64,000 nucleotides of DNA from Linnemannia elongata (GCA_036320915.1 JAXBDG010000001.1:3494001-3558000); one strand, 5' to 3'; positions 52,751-62,484 are shown, numbered from the stretch's first letter. The notes: a model not told the origin generated them from the letters alone. Numbers and translations are program-made.

Positions 52751-53834
52751 GATGGTTTTGGAGTTTGTCTAGATAGAACGGACCAAAAGGGGGAAGGAAA
52801 GGAAGGAAAGGAAGGAAAGGAAGGAAAGGAAGGTAAGGAAGGAAAGGGGATGTCAAGGCAAGGGAAAAAAAATGCTCCAGGCCATGGAAATAACAGAGGT
52901 TTGACGTTGAGGGCAAAGAAAGCGGGAGGCTAGACTGCTTGGATTGAAAGGCCTATTCGTAAGCAAAGTTGGTGGCGTTGTTTTAGGGACTTGTTTGATT
53001 CACATCAGCGGAAGGAAAAGTAGGAGGCATTTTGCTATCGACACAATAGGATTCACACTGCCAATGCGTTCTATCAACATTGGAGGAGGAGGCAAACCTC
53101 AATGCAAAAATGCAAAAAAGGAAAAAAAAGAACAAAGACCCGCTATTCCTCCAAGGGCTCTGCTCTTACAACAGGTTTCTTTACATCCCCCTCTTCCCTA
53201 CTTTCTCTTTCTCTTCTTTTTTTGCATATCCAATGGACATCCATGATGAAGTGCGCATATTCCCCTTTTAAATCCACAGCAGTGGTATCAAAATCGAAAA
53301 CAAAACAAAACACAACATCGACAAAAAAGAGGAGGGCAGCTCACAATACTCCATGTGCGATCCATTCACCTTATGTTGACGTGGAGAGTGAGCCCAGCCT
53401 GTAGTCAGGAAAATAAACGCCAAAGCGTGAAATAGAGGGCGGTCTCGTTAAGTCGAAGAATATTAATAACAGCTCCGACCCAACCGTAAACGCTTTGGGG
53501 TTGCTTTTATCTTGTCATTGGCGCTGGGTTGGATACCACTCAGTGCGAGCCTTTGGGCTATGTACCTAGGAGAAGATCTGACATTTAAAAGGATTATACT
53601 TCTTTTTCAAGTATTTCTGTCTACTTTTCATTGCGGACAAAAAGGCTTGGCTTATGACGATGTACGATAAGCGGGGCAGCAGATCCTATCATTGAGTAAT
53701 GCTCAGAAGAGGTGCTCGGAAAGTACCTGGGCATTTCATTGAATATGGACTCAATTGGCAAATACCAATGGTTCACTGACCGAGGCAGTGCATGGCCAAG
53801 CTGACCGATCCTGCGCATACAGGCAGGGACTACC
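52751..53834. other. intergenic: degraded promoter side and LPMO upstream region
   Basis: Immediately right of the pseudogene a GGAAA/GGAAGG repeat (52792-52846) marks the usual purine-rich plus-strand tract seen upstream of minus-strand genes here. The remainder contains no supported ORF. Confidence 0.45.
52792..52846. repeat. GGAAAGGAA-type tandem repeat
   Basis: About five to six imperfect copies of a roughly 10-bp GGAAA(GG) unit lie just upstream of the pseudogene's start codon. They encode a Gly-Lys-Glu repeat in an antisense ORF that I do not accept as a gene. Confidence 0.7.
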
Positions 53835-53842
53835 TATAAAAA
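53835..53842 (+). promoter_or_regulatory. TATA box of the LPMO-like gene
   Basis: TATAAAAA lies 122 bp upstream of the ATG at 53965, followed by a C/T-rich tract and an A/C-rich leader. Confidence 0.6.
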
Positions 53843-53964
53843 GGATCTCCTTGTTCCTTGTCTCCTAATCACTCTAACTACTGTTCCCGTCCTGCTCCTT
53901 CTTCTCTTTCTCACTTCTTTCTTTCCTCACACACTCCATCAACCAAAACACACAAATTCCACAC

Positions 53965-54777
53965 ATGCTTCGGAAGTCCATCCTGTTGATCGCTGCACTT
54001 CAGCTCGTAGCCTTGGTCGCCTATGCCCACGTCGACCTCATCACTCCCTGTGCCCGGTACTCATCCGCGCCTGGATGCCCTCCTCCACCTCCCGGCCAGT
54101 CGATCGACTACAATACTAACGCACCCATCAGCAGTGGGGGGATCAACAACCAACCTCTTTGCAAGCACTCCGTACCATATGCCAAGCGCACGGTCTACAA
54201 GGCAGGCCAATCGATTCCTACAGGATACGGCATCGGCTCTGCACATGGAGGAGGACATTGTCAATGGGCTCTCTCTTACGACCGTGAGAAGACCTGGGTT
54301 GTTATCCAGACCGAGATCCGGACTTGTCTCCGAGGCGCCGTTATTGGTCAGAGCCCCACGATCCCAGTGACGATTCCCATTGATGCTCCTTCAGGCGAAG
54401 TGACATTTATGTGGGCATGGATCAACGCAGTGGGAGTACGTGAGTATTACTCCAATTGCGCGGACATTCAAGTGATTGGGAGGGATGGCGGTACTATCTC
54501 AGGCGTTGAACTTCTTCTAGCCAATTTCAACACCACCTACGGCATCATTCCCGAGTTTCCCAATCCCACCGATCCTGATGGCCATGAGCTCTTTGACGCA
54601 AGGAAACCCATCACCATCTCCGTCAAGGGTTCAGGATCTGGCATAACATCAAACCCTAGTCCTAGTCCTTCACCTTCTAAACCAAATAAGAATGGGGCTG
54701 GCAGAAGGAGGTGTCAATTGCAGTCTACTTTGTTGCTTATTTTGACATTCTTCGTTTTTATACCACTGAATATGTAA
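53965..54777 (+). CDS. secreted, probably GPI-anchored AA11-like lytic polysaccharide monooxygenase
   Basis: A single-exon gene of 270 aa. Residues 1-21 are a signal peptide ending AYA, so the mature protein starts with His22, the N-terminal copper ligand of LPMOs (AYA|HVDLITP). A second histidine-containing motif, SAHGGGHCQWALSYD (His94), fits the other ligand of the histidine brace. Then come TWVVIQTEIRTC and VTFMWAWINAVGVREYYSNCADI, closely resembling the AA11 WTWxNKxGNREMYMNCA block with an axial tyrosine. AA11 enzymes oxidatively cleave crystalline chitin; here it could remodel the fungus's own wall or attack other chitin. After a Ser/Pro linker the protein ends in NGAG, a basic stretch and a hydrophobic tail, as expected for GPI anchoring. 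The neighbouring F-box gene converges on it with 28 bp between stops. The family call is good; activity is inferred. Confidence 0.82.
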   Translation: MLRKSILLIAALQLVALVAYAHVDLITPCARYSSAPGCPPPPPGQSIDYNTNAPISSGGINNQPLCKHSVPYAKRTVYKAGQSIPTGYGIGSAHGGGHCQWALSYDREKTWVVIQTEIRTCLRGAVIGQSPTIPVTIPIDAPSGEVTFMWAWINAVGVREYYSNCADIQVIGRDGGTISGVELLLANFNTTYGIIPEFPNPTDPDGHELFDARKPITISVKGSGSGITSNPSPSPSPSKPNKNGAGRRRCQLQSTLLLILTFFVFIPLNM

Positions 54778-54805
54778 ATAAATCCACTTCCTCTACCTGA
54801 TCTAT

Positions 54806-56797
54806 CTACCACCCGATCATCGTACGGACATTGTCCAACAGACTAGGAGGAAGTCTGTTCTTCAACACACGCTCCACTTCCCTCTCCGGCGACTGACCAA
54901 ACCCACTATCGAGAAACATCGACAACCACTGCAATCTCGGCCAACATATAAACTTGGGGTCAGAATCCATCTTTTGGATCTCTAGTGCAACATCCTCGAG
55001 AAGTCCAAGGCGTTGTAGTTTGTCCCGGAGTCCCTCGTCGACTCGTTCGTTAATCGTTGCTCCATCTTCGTACCGTGGCAAATGGCGCGTCTTTTCTCTC
55101 ATTCTTTCCTTCTTCAGCGCCCAACTCCATTCTGCGACAACTTTGCTTCTTTTTTCTTTCCTCCTTCTTAACTCTTCAAGGTTGTCAGTTCCGGTCATCC
55201 AATCCAAGTCCCATCGATCAATCGCAATGTCAAGATCATATATTCCCATACGGAATCTCCGTAAGTCGGTGAGTCGAGCCAGTAGACACATTCCTCCGTC
55301 GAGACTCATGCACATTGGAAAAAACTCCTTCTGACCTAATGCTCTATACCCTTCGGGTCCACATATCACCAACTCCTGAAGGCGAGGACAGACGGTCGAG
55401 ATGTATCCAAACACGATCCTGGAGCCGGCGGCATCGCCTTCAATGCTATAGAAGGCCATCTGAAGCGTCAACAAGTTGCGACATTGCCAGACCTTGCCGT
55501 AGTCGTTGTTTAGGGTATTCCCCCGAGGCGGAAACGAGTACTTGTGTCGGAAAAAAATGTCGAAACTTGGAAGATAAATGTCGGACCGAAGAGCCTTGAG
55601 GTGAAGCAAGTGAGGCGACTCGCAGAGAAAGTAGTGAAGGTGGTCGCTTCTACTATAATCCAGCTCCAGCGTTGTCACGACGTTAGGAAGCGCAAACAGT
55701 GACCTTGCCAGCTCCAGACCGAGTTCTTGTCCCTGGAACGTCCAGGTTGTGGTATTGGGACACATCTCAACAACCGTCTCCAGAGGACATTCGAGCTCCT
55801 GATAGGAGGCCACCTTCGAGCAATGGAAACAGTCGAGGTCGAGAGTCAGGGTCCGCAGCAGGGTAAAAAGACGTTGAAAGTCGTATGGCTCTGACGGGGG
55901 TACGGTTGCCCACCTCTGCACAACCATCAGCCTGAGCTCGGTCAGTTGAGGTGCGTTAGTGAGTAGGTCTTCCAGTCTGGACTGACGCAAGTAGACGTTT
56001 TTGAGGACGAGGGACTTGAGAGGCAAGGGTAACCGCACTTTACGTGGGCAGGCAATATAACGATCCGGCTGACTGTCCTCGATCCAGGACCCTAGGAAAG
56101 TGATCCTGTACATGGCCGTAATGCTGAGGGACTCCAGATGCGGGCACGAATAGAGAATCCCTCCAGGATAGATGCCGCCATACCACCGCAAGTCGAGGGT
56201 CAATCGAGTAAGCTCGGGCATCGATCCACGTTGGAGGTCGAGTAGGGTGGGAATGCTCTTATACAATTCTCCTGTAACGAGCAGCTCACGTAATCGACCT
56301 TTTAGGACACTATTCATGTTTGGGCAGGCGTTGGCGATGAGCGAATCATTGTCGCATAATGTTGTTTCTTTGCCGGTTTCTGTTGAAGATTCATTCTGTT
56401 CTTGAAGTGGTTGTGAACCCAGAGATTGGTCGCGGCTGTCTTGTAAGGTCTTGAGCAGGATCTGCTGGCTTTGGTAGGAGCCGGGTTGATTGCTGAGGTG
56501 CACAAGGAGACGGGTTGTGCGGGAGAGCTGTGATTTGGCCTTGTCCATTTCTGAGAGGGGCCTGCGACAATCCCACTGCGTCTCGCAGGCGATACGATGC
56601 TTGTTGAGGAGATGCCATTGGTGACAGACATAGATGACAGTGGTGTTGATGGTTTCGTCGTCGATAAACAGAAAGATGTTTTCCAAGAGCTCTGGTATCT
56701 CGAGTGCCGTAGGTTTTGCGGTCCTGAGTGAATTTGTCTCCGGAGACGGGTTGTCTTGGCGCTTGTCGTTTCTAATCGTGTGCGAGGCTCTGGGCAT
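54806..56797 (-). CDS. F-box/LRR-like protein (663 aa)
   Basis: Intronless. The ATG at 56797 precedes a basic N-terminus and an F-box at residues 32-70 (LEIPELLENIFLFIDD, VIYVCHQWHLLNKHRI), the Skp1-binding motif of SCF ubiquitin ligase receptors. The rest is a set of irregular leucine-rich repeats: LPLPLKSLVLKNVYLRQSRL with LLTNAPQLTELRL, CPNTTTWTFQGQELGLEL and LCESPHLLHLKALR. A family signature follows: VWQCRNLLTLQMA, FGYISTVCPRLQELVI, LDGGMCLLARLTDLRRF and WDLDWM. It ends with LQRLGLLEDVALEIQKMD and a conserved tail. It probably selects proteins for ubiquitination; targets are unknown. Longer in-frame starts upstream (to 57028) read an A/T-rich leader and are not favoured. The closest local relative by motif wording is the broken copy at 50805-52750. 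Confidence 0.88.
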   Translation of the reverse strand: MPRASHTIRNDKRQDNPSPETNSLRTAKPTALEIPELLENIFLFIDDETINTTVIYVCHQWHLLNKHRIACETQWDCRRPLSEMDKAKSQLSRTTRLLVHLSNQPGSYQSQQILLKTLQDSRDQSLGSQPLQEQNESSTETGKETTLCDNDSLIANACPNMNSVLKGRLRELLVTGELYKSIPTLLDLQRGSMPELTRLTLDLRWYGGIYPGGILYSCPHLESLSITAMYRITFLGSWIEDSQPDRYIACPRKVRLPLPLKSLVLKNVYLRQSRLEDLLTNAPQLTELRLMVVQRWATVPPSEPYDFQRLFTLLRTLTLDLDCFHCSKVASYQELECPLETVVEMCPNTTTWTFQGQELGLELARSLFALPNVVTTLELDYSRSDHLHYFLCESPHLLHLKALRSDIYLPSFDIFFRHKYSFPPRGNTLNNDYGKVWQCRNLLTLQMAFYSIEGDAAGSRIVFGYISTVCPRLQELVICGPEGYRALGQKEFFPMCMSLDGGMCLLARLTDLRRFRMGIYDLDIAIDRWDLDWMTGTDNLEELRRRKEKRSKVVAEWSWALKKERMREKTRHLPRYEDGATINERVDEGLRDKLQRLGLLEDVALEIQKMDSDPKFICWPRLQWLSMFLDSGFGQSPEREVERVLKNRLPPSLLDNVRTMIGW

Positions 56798-57107
56798 GGT
56801 GCGTGGGTATTTGGTGGGTAGGGAAAAGAGAATAAGAGGGGGAAAGAGAAATGCGGATGTATTTTTACAACGTTTGTCTATTTGGGTGCTTGTGTGTTCA
56901 ATGTACCGCTTGAGGGGTATGAGCGAGATACAAATGACTAGCGCGGCGTGTCCCAATGTGGAAAAGCATGTGTGGATGGATACTTTCTTAGAAGTGGACT
57001 GTGCCACTCTTTTATAAAAAATACACAAAGTCGAAAAATAAATACATAAATAAAAAAGGGTATCTCACCATAAGGATTGATCTGGGGACACGTATGATAT
57101 TTATTAT
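56798..57107. other. short intergenic between two minus-strand F-box genes
   Basis: About 310 bp, containing the promoter of the 56797 gene (a G/A-rich plus strand at 56810-56850) and the 3' UTR of the next. No other element is seen. Confidence 0.5.
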
Positions 57108-59147
57108 TCAGGACCTGAATATTGACCAAGTCGACTTTTTGGCGGGCAAGCGAGGGAATATCGACCCCATGCTTCGCTCAGGTGAACGCTCAAGCTCACG
57201 AATCAACGACAGCTTCTGAAGGCTAAGAAGGCATTCACACTCACCCATGTCGATCGCCTCCACTCTACACTTGACCTCCAGCAACAACCCTGTCGACTCG
57301 AGGTCCTTCAACAACTCGATATCATGCGACCATGTACTTGACAGTGGCTCGACGGGGGTGCTCCGTAGCCTGATCGCCTCCATTTGTGCCTCGCGCTTCA
57401 GTTGACCCTCCCATTTAAACATGATGGCACGACGCGCGCACTTGTCCTGCAAACATCGTCCAGCGCTGTAGATCCAACTGAGCTGGGAGATATCGCACGA
57501 GATATCATCAAATTCGACACGAAGTCGTTCCAGATACCGCAGTGACGAGAGCAGAGGCAGACCGCCAAAGAGATGTTCCGATATGTGGGTCCGTAACGAG
57601 AACGCTCCTGGGAATATGGAGCAGGAGTAAGGCTCTTCGATGTGGAGATCTCTCAAGTGCGGCGTCACCTTAGAGATATAGCTGAATAGCGTCCTTGATA
57701 AGTAGCCAAGAAGAACCTGTCGCTCATAGTTGTCATGGAGCTCGTAACCGCCATGACTGTGGACTTGAAGGTGGAGCACTTGTAGGTTTCGGCACACCCA
57801 TACGCCAGGATGGAAAATAGGCCTTTCCCTTTCCACAACAGGCTCTGGGAACACGCTGTCGTAGTAAGCCTTTACCCTGCGGTGGACGTCCATATGTTCA
57901 ATCAGGTATGGGGCCTTAAGGGTCTTGAGGTGTCGAAGACCGGGAGACTCGCAGAGCAGACGGTGGAGAGGTGTTGATGAATAGAAGTGATCTCCTTCCT
58001 TCCAACCATCGGAATGACAACGCGACAGGTAGTGCCAAAGGACGTCCAGGCTAGTCAATACGCTCGGCTGCTCTGTTAGGCTCCTGAAAATCCCGGGCGT
58101 GAGGTTGTAGCTCCAGAGAGTCCGTTCCGATCCATTGGGACAGAGGCCGTACAACATGTCGTCGAGATCGTCTTCCGAAGGGATCTCCCCGTGAACCGAG
58201 TAGTGGAACTTGTGCAGTGCGAAGGGTTGCGACCTCAGGTGCTGAAAGAGGCTCGACCATTCCCAAGTGCTGCCACTTGGACCTGTGATACTGATAAGTT
58301 TGAGTTCCCTGAGTTGTGGGGTCCTCGCGACTAGCTGTTCGAGCCAGGATTGCGACAGCTTGACGTTCTCCAGCACGAGCGATCTCAATGACAAAGGCTC
58401 TAATCCAACTTCCCGTCTCTGTGATGTCCAGGTTCCTTGGATACTCATCAGAGCACGGCTGCCGACATAAAGGACCTCGAGGTGTGGACAGATTGTAAGA
58501 ATTCTGCCAATGTCCAGGCTGTTGGTCGAATAGCGATGGATTTTGAACGTCGTCAAAGTGGAAGGGAATGCCAATTGATTGAAGGATTCGTCACTGAGGT
58601 GGTGGTCGCTAAACAGTTCGATATGCTTTAGAGGACTGTAGATCTGGAATAGGTGTTTCCTGGAGCCATCATCACCTCGAGCAGCACTGTGAGGCCACAT
58701 TCTCCACAATGACGATGGATTTGAGGGTCGTTTTTCTATGCCATTTAGGGATTTGATGAGCTTTGGCCAGGTGTTTTCGCAATAGCGGTCGCATCTCCAG
58801 ACAAGTCGTCCTGCTCCTGGTAACTTCTTTAGGGCCTGGGAGGCATCGTCTGCGAACCACTGGAAATCCCAGGACAGCTCTCTCGAGACTCGGTGGCGGT
58901 TGAGGAAGAACCAATTGCGGCAGACGAGGATGACGGTCTTGCGCAGGGTTTCCTGGGAGACGAAAGAAAAGACTATGTCCAGGAGCTCAGGGATACATAG
59001 AAAGGTGGCGGTGGATCGAAAGGGCAGTGGCTGCCGTTGAGACTGAGACACGACGTCTCTCTCTCTCGAGGGTAGTATGAAGGGGAGCGGGGAGGACGAG
59101 CGACTTGTGTGCAGTGAGAGCACAGTGTGCGAGGCAGACAGTAGCAT
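57108..59147 (-). CDS. F-box/LRR-like protein (679 aa)
   Basis: Intronless paralogue of the neighbouring F-box genes. A Ser-rich N-terminus precedes the F-box at residues 49-87 (FLCIPELLDIVFSFVSQ, VILVCRNWFFLNRHRV). Leucine-rich segments include LRSLVLENVKLSQSWLEQL with TPQLRELKLIS, LCESPGLRHLKTLKAPYL, and the signature VWVCRNLQVLHLQVHSHGG. The signature FGYIS(x)VCP block is altered: here LGYLSRTLFSYISKVTPHL appears to contain two copies of the GYxS/SYIS element. The conserved IDLDWM is replaced by ISQLSWIYSAGR. It ends LESTGLLLEVKCRVEAID and a tail like its relatives. Presumed Skp1-Cullin-F-box substrate receptor; the target is unknown. It is divergent from the plus-strand F-box gene at 60091, with about 940 bp between starts. 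Confidence 0.87.
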   Translation of the reverse strand: MLLSASHTVLSLHTSRSSSPLPFILPSRERDVVSQSQRQPLPFRSTATFLCIPELLDIVFSFVSQETLRKTVILVCRNWFFLNRHRVSRELSWDFQWFADDASQALKKLPGAGRLVWRCDRYCENTWPKLIKSLNGIEKRPSNPSSLWRMWPHSAARGDDGSRKHLFQIYSPLKHIELFSDHHLSDESFNQLAFPSTLTTFKIHRYSTNSLDIGRILTICPHLEVLYVGSRALMSIQGTWTSQRREVGLEPLSLRSLVLENVKLSQSWLEQLVARTPQLRELKLISITGPSGSTWEWSSLFQHLRSQPFALHKFHYSVHGEIPSEDDLDDMLYGLCPNGSERTLWSYNLTPGIFRSLTEQPSVLTSLDVLWHYLSRCHSDGWKEGDHFYSSTPLHRLLCESPGLRHLKTLKAPYLIEHMDVHRRVKAYYDSVFPEPVVERERPIFHPGVWVCRNLQVLHLQVHSHGGYELHDNYERQVLLGYLSRTLFSYISKVTPHLRDLHIEEPYSCSIFPGAFSLRTHISEHLFGGLPLLSSLRYLERLRVEFDDISCDISQLSWIYSAGRCLQDKCARRAIMFKWEGQLKREAQMEAIRLRSTPVEPLSSTWSHDIELLKDLESTGLLLEVKCRVEAIDMGECECLLSLQKLSLIRELERSPERSMGSIFPRLPAKKSTWSIFRS

Positions 59148-60090
59148 GCTCTTTATGAATGAGTGGGGGTTGATGGGGGTTGGGCAAGAAGAAAAAGGCT
59201 ATGGTGTGTGTGAGTGTGTGTGAATGAGAGAGACTGAATGAGTGCGAAAGGGATGATGGAGTCAAGATGGAAAAAGACGAGAAGTGAGGAGTGTATGTGT
59301 TCCCCCTCGTTCGCCCTGCTTAGGACTCTGCCCTCGTGTCCTTGCCCCAGTCCACGATCAGATAAGGTCCCAAGCCAGTGTGGGCAACATGGGGTTAGAC
59401 CACTCATTTTGCTCGCTTGGGGGCAATGAAACGTACAACAAGAACTGTACAAAGCATAGTCTAGCCAATTGAACCGCCGCCACACTGTCGTTGTTGCTGC
59501 AAAAGAAAACAGGCGACCAGGCATGTTGTCCAATTGGTTAGTTACCCGCCTGCCGGGATGCATACAGCAATATGTGCTCCCGGCAAAGGAACAAGGCAGT
59601 ATGGAGAGCCGTGCTGGATACACGACCAGAGCCCAAGTTTCAACCTCCCAACCTCCCAGCTCAAAGTTTTTGCTTTGTCATGTCCCTACAGCGATCAGCC
59701 TTCCTTTATCTCCTTTTCTTGTGTTGCTTTAAAAGTATTACTCCAATTGTTAGCCCCCTCAAATATGCAGTATGCTTGTTTCTTTCTGCCGCCAATGCCT
59801 TCTCCCAATACAACGCTCTCGTCCTTGAGGCTAGGAGGTGCCGAACTGCAATAATATTCTCGAATAGGACCACCAACACAAGCATTATGTAGCAAAAAAC
59901 CTGGAGTCCAGGCACACGCGCATAGGCTGTCAACTAGACTCGTTATTTCTCTCGCATGAAACACGGACCTCTGTATTCCTGTTTTCTTTAAAGCCATTGC
60001 CTTTTCTTCCTTCTGTTTTCATGTTTTTTTTAATTTCTCACTTTCAGACACTTCTTCCCAACTTTGATACACTTCATACAAATACTCCAA
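59148..60090. other. divergent intergenic between two F-box genes
   Basis: Bidirectional promoter region. The left side is G/A-rich with TG repeats (59203-59222). The right side is C/T-rich with a TTTCAG acceptor-like site at 60044-60049 that might end a 5' UTR intron of the plus-strand gene. No gene is seen. Confidence 0.45.
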
Positions 60091-62064
60091 ATGCAGCTCA
60101 CATTCCTAAAGTCCCAGCGTTCCCGAAAGAAACAGCGGGCGTCTCTCAAGCTACAAGCCCTTCGCCGTCCCTCTCCATTCGACATTCCCGAGGTCCTTGT
60201 TCAAGTCTTTTCCTACCTGGACGAGAATACCCTCCGCATGTCCGTCATGCCGGTCTGTCGCCTCTGGCTCCAGATGAACTGTGATCGCCTTTATAATCGC
60301 GACCTGGCCTGGGACTGGGCTTGGGGACCCACCAAGCTGGAAAAGACCCTAACCAAGCGACATGGCGCCAGTCGTCTCTACTGCTACGGCTCTAGCTATG
60401 GCGGCGAAGGGAACACCTTCTGTACCAGTCCTATCATGCGAACGATGGTCAAGCTACAAACCAAACACGAACAGCTCCTCCAGCATGACAGCAGTGCGAT
60501 CTCAATGTTCCGTCCCCTCCGCGAATTGAATATGAACAACATACTTCTCCCAGTGGACATGACCAGCCAGTTCAAACTCCCCTCGACCTTGACCAGCCTG
60601 AAAATTGCAGCCGAGGCATATTCCGCTTGCAAGCTTCGAGTTGATCACATCTTGTCCGACTGCCCCCTGCTCGAGGTCCTGCATATCAGCAAGCCCAATG
60701 TCCTGGTCATCGATGGTCCCTGGGTTCCTGCCAGCCACGACCGACAACAGCCCTTCCGACTCCAAACACTAGTAATCAAGAACGCCAAGCTTCATCAGTC
60801 CAGCCTCGAGGATCTGTTGACTCTGACCCCTGATCTGCAGGAACTCAAACTCCTCAGCCTGGCAAAAAGCGACGGTCAGTTCCCTCATTCATGTACTACG
60901 CAGCCTGGCGACGCTCAGTACGACTGGACCCATCTGTTTGAGCACATCAAGAGTCTTCCAATCACTCTCCGCGCCTTCCAGTTCTCTGTTCACAGCCAAG
61001 CCCAGTCAGCCCGCATTGAGGCCATGGAGGAGCATCAGGTCCGCCAGAAAGCGATCGACGTCTGTCCCAAGGCCTCAGAATGGTCTCTTCTTCCAGCCGA
61101 AGTTACACCAGGACTGATCCAAGAATTGGTCTTGCTGCCAAACATTATCACTACACTGGAGATTGTCACCGAGGGCGCCTGGTGTCAGAGTCTCAACAGA
61201 AAGGACGCCCAATCCAGCAAGACTGGCCTGCACCTGATTCACCAATATCTCTGCGAATCGCCTCACCTCGTTCACCTCAAGATCATCCGGGCAGCTATTC
61301 TCTTTGAGGACTTGGATTTGTACAACCGAGCACGATACGAAGATCTCAATCTCGGAGGTGATCGCATGTGGGGCGACCAAGATATGGGGCGCACATTGAT
61401 CGGCAAGCGAAAGGTCTGGGCTTGTCGTAATCTCGAAACTCTTCAAATCCAAATCCACGCCCATTCCTCCCATCTGATCTGGCCTGTGCACAGCAGGATT
61501 ATCTTTGGCTACATTTCGGCGGTTTGTCCTAACCTTCAAGAACTGAGCATCTACGTGCCGAGCCACTGCAGCGACAATTGGAGTGCCCAAGTCTACCAGC
61601 CACAACTGTTTCTTCAACTGGACGGCGGCATTTGTTTTCTCTCCAGGTTGGAACGGTTGAAGAAGCTGAAGGTGATTTACGGCGACGAGGAGACGCGAAG
61701 CATTAGCTGTCAGGAGTACGAGCTCAACTGGATATCTTCTTCTGGACATCGGACCAAGGACAGGACGAGACGGGCAGAGGTTATGGCAAACTGGACATTG
61801 CAGCTCGAGGCAGAGGAGACGCTGGAGCGGCGATTCACTCACCTGGCCAAGCCATTGGTGGTGACAGGGGAGGATCTGACTGACCAGCTTCGGAACCTAG
61901 GGTTGCTGTCTGAGGTGAAGAAGGTGGTGGAGGAGATGGACCGATCGGACGGCTGTTGCCTGCCATTACTCGAGAGAGTGTCCTTCCACGACGCGGTTAT
62001 CGAGCGTCGACCCGACACTGCTCTCCGAATGATGTTTCCTCGACTGATTGATCTTTTGCGCTAA
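60091..62064 (+). CDS. F-box/LRR-like protein (657 aa)
   Basis: Intronless, the only intact member of the cluster on the plus strand. The ATG at 60091 begins a basic N-terminus (FLKSQRSRKKQRASLKLQ). The F-box is at residues 30-66 (FDIPEVLVQVFSYLDENTLR, MPVCRLWLQMN). Repeats and family signatures follow in the standard order: FRLQTLVIKNAKLHQSSLED with LTPDLQELKLLS, CPKASEWSLLPAEVTPGLIQ, LCESPHLVHLKIIRA, VWACRNLETLQIQIHAH, FGYISAVCPNLQELSIYV, LDGGICFLSRLERLKKLKV, YELNWISSSGHR and LRNLGLLSEVKKVVEEMD. Presumed receptor subunit of an SCF ubiquitin ligase. The opposite orientation to its relatives implies an inversion or an independent insertion during cluster growth. Confidence 0.88.
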   Translation: MQLTFLKSQRSRKKQRASLKLQALRRPSPFDIPEVLVQVFSYLDENTLRMSVMPVCRLWLQMNCDRLYNRDLAWDWAWGPTKLEKTLTKRHGASRLYCYGSSYGGEGNTFCTSPIMRTMVKLQTKHEQLLQHDSSAISMFRPLRELNMNNILLPVDMTSQFKLPSTLTSLKIAAEAYSACKLRVDHILSDCPLLEVLHISKPNVLVIDGPWVPASHDRQQPFRLQTLVIKNAKLHQSSLEDLLTLTPDLQELKLLSLAKSDGQFPHSCTTQPGDAQYDWTHLFEHIKSLPITLRAFQFSVHSQAQSARIEAMEEHQVRQKAIDVCPKASEWSLLPAEVTPGLIQELVLLPNIITTLEIVTEGAWCQSLNRKDAQSSKTGLHLIHQYLCESPHLVHLKIIRAAILFEDLDLYNRARYEDLNLGGDRMWGDQDMGRTLIGKRKVWACRNLETLQIQIHAHSSHLIWPVHSRIIFGYISAVCPNLQELSIYVPSHCSDNWSAQVYQPQLFLQLDGGICFLSRLERLKKLKVIYGDEETRSISCQEYELNWISSSGHRTKDRTRRAEVMANWTLQLEAEETLERRFTHLAKPLVVTGEDLTDQLRNLGLLSEVKKVVEEMDRSDGCCLPLLERVSFHDAVIERRPDTALRMMFPRLIDLLR

Positions 62065-62136
62065 CTCTTTTTTTTGGTATTTTTTTATTAATTAAACTTA
62101 TTTAATTAAAAAAAGGATATCCATCAATCATTCTAG

Positions 62137-62364
62137 CCTATAGAGGCCAGCTGGGATAAACACATCCGGATCTTACAGAACCACCTGGAGCAGCCATGCA
62201 GTACTTTGTTACAGGGGTTGTTGCCCGGACAGTTCAAAAACTCCCTTCGTGAGCTGGAGCTCGGGATCAGCACATTGAAAGCAGGAAGCCTCTTTGACAC
62301 CATTTCCTCCCCCCCCCCTTCCCCCAGCGCTAACCATTCTCAAGTTCACCGTCCAAGTTGGTAG
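62137..62364 (+). pseudogene. orphan coding remnant of a leucine-rich protein
   Basis: A 76-codon open frame without a start codon, bounded by TAG (62134-62136) and TAG (62362-62364). Its first 55 codons look like genuine protein (SWDKHIRILQNHLEQPC, LLQGLLPGQFKNSLREL) and then run into a C-rich tract. It resembles the amphipathic leucine-rich sequence of local gene families rather than the F-box paralogues themselves. Probably a fragment left by deletion. Confidence 0.35.
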
Positions 62365-62370
62365 CTGTAA

Positions 62371-62484
62371 GATGAGGACGACGGTCTTGCGAAGAGTTGT
62401 GTCGTCGACATATGAGAAGATTCGCTCGAGTAGCTCGACAATTTGAAGTGATTGTGTGGGTTGAACTTGGACAAAAGAAGGCGG
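62371..62484 (-). pseudogene. isolated F-box stub
   Basis: On the minus strand, 38 codons encode an F-box like those of the flanking genes (LQIVELLERIFSYVDD, TTLRKTVVLI). The expected next segment (VCRxWxxLNxHR) is missing and the sequence turns into the unrelated remnant at 62137-62364. No leucine-rich body follows, so this is the truncated head of a lost paralogue. Confidence 0.6.

Noticed and set aside
51995..52933. 312-codon plus-strand ORF
   Set aside because: It is antisense to the F-box pseudogene, whose homology explains the sequence, and its end is a GGAAA simple repeat coding Gly-Lys-Glu.
61075..61842. 255-codon minus-strand ORF
   Set aside because: Antisense shadow of the intact F-box gene at 60091-62064.
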